Assembly: GCA_930367205.1 (NCBI GenBank)
Contig: OV884014.1
Span: 114,769,768-114,833,767 of the forward strand
Source of the DNA: Acanthosoma haemorrhoidale
Taxonomy: Eukaryota; Arthropoda; Insecta; Hemiptera; Acanthosomatidae
Direction of reading: 5' to 3'
DNA: 64,000 bases
Positions within the stretch are counted from its first letter, which is position 1, and each line of letters starts with the position of its first letter. Shown here one piece after another: positions 62,401 to 64,000 of the stretch. A program made the position numbers and the translations under genes. Under the pieces are notes generated by a model. It saw only the letters and a list, made by a program, of their open reading frames with translations, searched no databases and had not been told where the DNA came from.

Positions 62401-63906
62401 TTTGGGTTGCCAGTGATGAGATGGTATTATAGAGCATGGATTAGGATGGCCAGGGAGGCGGGAATGGAAGTTCTGGTCGCGGGAGGTGGGTAGATCTTAA
62501 ATGAAAGGGATGTTGAGGTTGGTTGTTTATATAGAAAGGAGCATTGGCTATTTTATGGAGGATTCTGAATTGTAGGGTCTCGATGCGAAGATTATACTGT
62601 AAGACAAATTAGGTTGGAGTATAGCCGAGCAGATCAGTCACTTGTTTTCTACTGTTATGTTAGATCATTTGTTCATGAGGCTAAGATGCAGTTTGAATTG
62701 TCTGCTAGTTTCTTGTTGTTAGTCAATAATAAAAAGAGTTAGAAGTTAAGTAACAACAGGTTTTATTAGTGTAAAAGGGTTTTGGGGATATCACACAATT
62801 TTTTTATAAAATGAATTATTTTATGCACCTCATAAACTCATAATTTATTTAATAATGAAATCATATTTTTTATTTGTTTAAGTGCAATAACTTCGTAGTA
62901 AGTTTAAGAATAAATAAATAAAACAACAATCATCCACTCTGGCTAATCATTTTTTCTTTCAATAATATTTTTGGACTTTTTTTTTAATATAAAATTTGTA
63001 ATTGTTTCTCTTGATGTTTTGAAATGTTCGAAAACTTGTGCTTAATTAAGTCTATGTTCTATCTAGAGGTTTTAATGCAAATGCTTACGATAAACAAATG
63101 TGCTCCTAGCCTAATTTCCATGTAATTTATGCCATTTTAGGGTAATTTCAAGTAAAAATTTAACGGCCTGAAACTTTATGAATTATTCATACTCATTAAA
63201 TAGACTAGGTGTAGAGGAAGTGCATGAACAAATGGATGTCCCCAATTTTTTGTGAACACACAGTATAAGCCAATAATATTCTTTTAGTAAAATAAGTGAA
63301 AATTTTAAAGTTTAAAAAGAAAAAAAAAAGTTGAACATATTAAAAAAATACCTGAATAGTGCATGTTTTTCTATGGTCTTCTGTAAAACTAGGAAGTCTA
63401 CTAAACAGCATCTGAACCATGTCCCGCAAACAATTTTCGGCACATCTTCTCAACAATTCTAAAATATAGAAAAAACACAAACAGATTAATATCAAAATAC
63501 ATAACATTTAACCCATGTAAACTCGATTCGTGACTTATCACTGTCATCAAATGTACATTAAAAATGGGCTTTAAAAGATAAATTAGTTTTGGAGTATGTT
63601 TCATAGCCCAAATGAAGTTCTAAGCTAAGCTATATAGTTCGGAAAAATTATTTTGAATACTATTCGGTACCACAAGAAACCAACGAAAGAATAATACATT
63701 GAAAAGTAGTAGAATAAAACAAATAATGAAGCCTTTTATTAAATTAAGAGCTAATATTTAAGAAAATATAAATTTCAACTTTTAGACTTATACTAACCAT
63801 TGAGACGTGGTTCAAAACACATTCGAAAACAACTTAAAAGTATTTCTATGACACTTTCATTTGTAAGCCAACTGCCCTCAGGAGATAATATCAACGTTCG
63901 AAGAAC
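33277..63906 (-). CDS. GBF1: GBF1, large Arf guanine-nucleotide exchange factor (5' exons outside window)
   Basis: Sec7-family exchange factor that loads GTP on Arf1 at the cis-Golgi and ER-Golgi intermediate and is needed for COPI recruitment (family knowledge). Thirty-three exons, minus strand: 63906-63798, 63458-63352, 61957-61840, 61669-61514, 59761-59631, 59388-59190, 57686-57466, 57274-57097, 56978-56863, 56784-56655, 56568-56435, 54613-54411, 54310-54187, 53967-53759, 53400-53164, 50096-49997, 49570-49394, 48126-48006, 47929-47787, 47436-47321, 44831-44672, 44213-43994, 42655-42498, 41681-41477, 40525-40362, 39207-39043, 38963-38778, 37917-37804, 37728-37563, 35461-35302, 34692-34593, 34310-34200, 33342-33277. 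All junctions are GT-AG with matching phases; total 5004 bp, 1667 residues plus stop, no internal stop. Human GBF1 has about 1860 residues; roughly the first 130 to 140 are missing to the right of the window. Order and motifs match GBF1 throughout. The Drosophila name is garz. Confidence 0.97.
35028..35216 (-). mobile_element. Short 3'-end LINE or SINE insertion with 11-bp target duplication
   Basis: Direct repeats tatcgatttta at 35028-35038 and 35206-35216 flank a 167-bp GC-rich insert in a GBF1 intron. Read on the minus strand, the insert ends in …attttatcataataaagttg, like the A/T-rich tail of a LINE. No coding motif is clear, so it could be a LINE 3' end or a SINE. Confidence 0.6.
35913..36480 (+). 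mobile_element. Candidate LTR-like repeat, copy 1
   Basis: Starts tgttgtgatatt and ends with …ttttgccagaag…attaatagaacc. Another intronic sequence at 58578-59099 has the same start and a very similar end, but a different middle. A ga-rich run (36192-36210) and a GC-rich patch (36210-36300) lie inside. I saw no target duplication, so this is a tentative call. Confidence 0.25.
37563..40525 (-). CDS. GBF1: GBF1 exons: HDS3 region
   Basis: Five exons. The first is basic, then acidic ([18 protein letters not shown], then [15 protein letters not shown]). Next come [59 protein letters not shown] and [18 protein letters not shown]. These match the C-terminal helical part of GBF1 nearly residue for residue. 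A LINE RT remnant lies in the intron left of 40362. Confidence 0.96.
39990..40165 (+). pseudogene. LINE endonuclease-RT C-terminal remnant in a GBF1 intron
   Basis: In one frame: [18 protein letters not shown], then [14 protein letters not shown]. These match the post-RT pattern of RTE-like endonuclease/reverse-transcriptase ORFs (the G-x-TR-x-D box followed by the RLRWFGHV-RM box). Stops and the short length mark a dead fragment. Confidence 0.6.
41477..44831 (-). CDS. GBF1: GBF1 exons: HDS2 region
   Basis: Four exons encode [40 protein letters not shown], a serine-rich insert with [11 protein letters not shown] that is conserved with the vertebrate protein, and [20 protein letters not shown]. 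The serine-rich insert is a likely phosphorylation segment by analogy. Confidence 0.94.
42860..43160 (+). other. GC-richer island in a GBF1 intron, origin unknown
   Basis: About 300 bp clearly less AT-rich than the intron around it, with an open stretch of 91 codons (42875-43150; [20 protein letters not shown]) that I do not recognise. Most likely an old mobile-element piece, but nothing identifies it. Confidence 0.3.
44942..45808 (+). mobile_element. Mariner-like element copy A, internally deleted
   Basis: Terminal inverted repeats of about 28 bp start aagggtgtcccagaa at both ends and are flanked by TA (44940-44941 and 45809-45810). The plus strand carries the transposase N-terminus from an ATG at 45057 ([20 protein letters not shown], a helix-turn-helix of the IS630-Tc1-mariner type). 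It then jumps in other frames to [19 protein letters not shown] and [12 protein letters not shown]. The first catalytic Asp region is deleted. Counting residues in the remnant gives 41 between the second and third Asp, as in the DD41D (rosa-like) group. Cannot encode a transposase. Confidence 0.92.
46236..46336. repeat. T-rich pentanucleotide tract (ttttatttta)
   Basis: Mostly repeats of attttattttatttt in a GBF1 intron. Simple low-complexity sequence. Confidence 0.85.
47321..53400 (-). CDS. GBF1: GBF1 exons: post-Sec7 linker and HDS1 region
   Basis: Six exons. The first (53400-53164) starts with [19 protein letters not shown], then IQ-less helical repeats follow: [40 protein letters not shown], and [20 protein letters not shown]. 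Phase is consistent at every junction. The introns here carry the mariner-like copy B, the pogo-like element and a LINE fragment. Confidence 0.94.
48410..48880 (-). pseudogene. LINE endonuclease-RT C-terminal remnant, minus strand
   Basis: On the minus strand: a segment like [18 protein letters not shown], then [20 protein letters not shown] and [10 protein letters not shown]. The last two are the hallmark post-RT block of RTE/Jockey-like LINE ORFs. Several stops interrupt the frame. It lies in a GBF1 intron in the same orientation as the gene. Confidence 0.65.
50701..51572 (-). mobile_element. Mariner-like element copy B, internally deleted, inverted
   Basis: Same family as 44942-45808, in opposite orientation: inverted termini aagggtgtcccagaa, flanked by TA (50699-50700, 51573-51574). 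The transposase start is on the minus strand near 51460 ([20 protein letters not shown]), and the same central deletion is present. A shared deletion means the copies derive from one already deleted, trans-mobilised ancestor. Confidence 0.92.
52366..52880 (+). mobile_element. Pogo/Tigger-like element remnant
   Basis: Termini cagtc…gactg with extended imperfect inverted repeats (gtggataagtggaat against attccatttatcaagtcac). TA follows the right end, and CA precedes the left, probably a mutated TA. Inside, the plus strand reads EKLKFVREF, a stop, then [20 protein letters not shown], the CENP-B/Tigger-type helix-turn-helix. Only the N-terminal DNA-binding part remains, so it is a short non-autonomous copy. 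Confidence 0.75.
53573..53700 (+). mobile_element. Fragment of a retroelement 3' end
   Basis: Contains cacctgaagacgatggtttg, then gaactatcgaaaatgt and a short polyadenylation-like aataataaacactgtgg. This resembles a 3' end seen on many arthropod retroelements (LINE or Penelope type). Related cctgaagat-type strings occur at about 46530 and 50400 (minus sense). Family not determined. Confidence 0.3.
53759..54613 (-). CDS. GBF1: GBF1 exons: Sec7 catalytic domain
   Basis: Three exons (54613-54411, 54310-54187, 53967-53759). The first begins [20 protein letters not shown]. The second contains [10 protein letters not shown], whose Glu is the catalytic glutamate finger (residue 626 of the in-window product; E794 in human GBF1). 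The third has [18 protein letters not shown], the hydrophobic-groove loop that contacts Arf. The Tyr and Met of YAVIML, typical of brefeldin-A-sensitive Sec7 domains, are both present, so sensitivity is expected but untested. Confidence 0.97.
56435..57686 (-). CDS. GBF1: GBF1 exons: HUS domain and pre-Sec7 linker
   Basis: Five exons. [19 protein letters not shown] opens HUS, and the HUS-box segment [18 protein letters not shown] is in the exon at 56863-56978. The exon at 56655-56784 carries [15 protein letters not shown]. The fifth exon ends in a basic run (AVKRKKK) directly before Sec7. The usual Asp after NYDC is Ala here. Confidence 0.95.
58578..59099 (+). mobile_element. Candidate LTR-like repeat, copy 2
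   Basis: Starts tgttgtgatatt and ends with ctttttgccagaat…gttaatagaacc, like 35913-36480. The middle differs. Lies in the intron between the GBF1 exons at 59190 and 57686. Confidence 0.25.
59190..61957 (-). CDS. GBF1: GBF1 exons: low-complexity linker between DCB and HUS
   Basis: Four exons encode a basic stretch ([20 protein letters not shown]), then an acidic, Ser/Thr/Pro-rich linker, ending in the conserved QGVRFTN just before HUS. This is the least conserved part of the family, so exon edges rest on splice signals and phase alone. The intron between the exons at 61514 and 59761 contains the piggyBac-like remnant, and the 49-bp minisatellite abuts the acceptor at 59388. Confidence 0.88.
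59391..59540. repeat. 49-bp minisatellite, three copies, next to a splice acceptor
   Basis: The unit contains atcagacatttaccatcagc and gctatctttaaaactcaa. Successive starts at 59401, 59450 and 59499 give a period of exactly 49 bp. It begins two bases from the acceptor of the GBF1 exon 59190-59388, so it forms that intron's 3' end. On the minus strand each unit has a donor-like gatg|gtaaatg. Confidence 0.92.
60727..61436 (-). mobile_element. PiggyBac-like element remnant
   Basis: Inverted ends cacgttgccgca (60727-60738) and tgcggcaacgtg (61425-61436). TTAA follows the right end (61437-61440) and TTGA, a one-base variant, precedes the left (60723-60726). Subterminal copies of ggctatagccgtc lie at both sides. 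On the minus strand (about 61165-61275) a frame reads [20 protein letters not shown], then [12 protein letters not shown] and a stop, the C-terminal cysteine-rich domain of piggyBac transposases. The catalytic domain is absent. Confidence 0.9.
63352..63906 (-). CDS. GBF1: GBF1 exons: end of the DCB domain
   Basis: Two exons (109 and 107 bp) encode [19 protein letters not shown] and then [18 protein letters not shown], the helical end of the dimerisation and cyclophilin-binding domain. The last residues ([10 protein letters not shown]) lead into the next exon's LKMNAS. The first codon at 63906 assumes phase 0 at the upstream junction, which the homologous sequence supports. Confidence 0.93.
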
Positions 63907-64000
63907 CTAAAAATGGTAAAAATGCAACGCTTAAAACATTTCATAAAACTAATAAATTTTAATATCTAACAGTAAGTTGTTCCTTAATATTTTATTATTG

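Overview
This is animal nuclear DNA, almost certainly from an arthropod and most likely an insect. It is AT-rich, carries a multi-exon gene with GT-AG introns, and holds an errantivirus-type LTR element with an envelope gene, R1- and Jockey-type LINEs, and remnants of mariner-like, pogo-like and piggyBac-like DNA transposons. I cannot name the species.

Left part (1-17.6 kb). The first 10.6 kb is a minisatellite of about 350 copies of a 30-bp unit, running off the left edge. It has higher-order structure: five 13-bp truncated units split it into blocks, and blocks share private mutations at identical offsets. Next is a 5'-truncated R1-like LINE on the minus strand (10600-12873) flanked by a 15-bp target-site duplication. 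Beyond it lie the 3' two-thirds of an errantivirus-like element (gag tail, protease, RT, RNase H, env, 3' LTR; to about 17612). When the LINE and one copy of its target duplication are disregarded, one reading frame of the minisatellite (10-residue unit read as GHYRPRYEDR or EDS) runs in register into the gag tail. The array therefore looks like an expanded Arg/Tyr-rich stretch of gag. A perfect -1 slippery heptamer sits in the gag/pol overlap. The element is dead: RT has internal deletions and frame breaks, the integrase region is missing where a Jockey-type LINE fragment sits, and env is frameshifted.

Middle part (17.6-31.3 kb). Two copies of one segment (about 17616-23577 and 24758-31328) form a recent direct segmental duplication. 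Each copy carries the same pre-existing Jockey-type LINE insertion, a conserved minus-strand terminal exon of unknown family, a two-exon gene for a small 3CxxC zinc-finger protein, and two further exon-like blocks. Each copy also contains an older, decayed paralogue of its own left part, so the locus has duplicated at least twice. The errantivirus inserted into the LINE of the left copy.

Right part (33.3-64 kb). The minus strand carries 33 exons of one intact gene, the large Arf guanine-nucleotide exchange factor GBF1 (garz in Drosophila). They cover the end of the DCB domain, HUS, the Sec7 catalytic domain, HDS1-HDS3 and a proline-rich tail. The 5' exons lie beyond 64000. Splice phases agree at every junction and the exons sum to a whole number of codons (5004 bp). 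Its introns are a transposon graveyard: two internally deleted mariner-like copies in opposite orientation, a pogo-like element, a piggyBac-like remnant with a C-terminal cysteine-rich domain, at least three LINE fragments, a candidate pair of LTR-like repeats, and a 49-bp minisatellite directly next to a splice acceptor.

The most unusual structure is the gag-frame minisatellite. The only clearly functional gene is GBF1; the 3CxxC pair is the next most likely.
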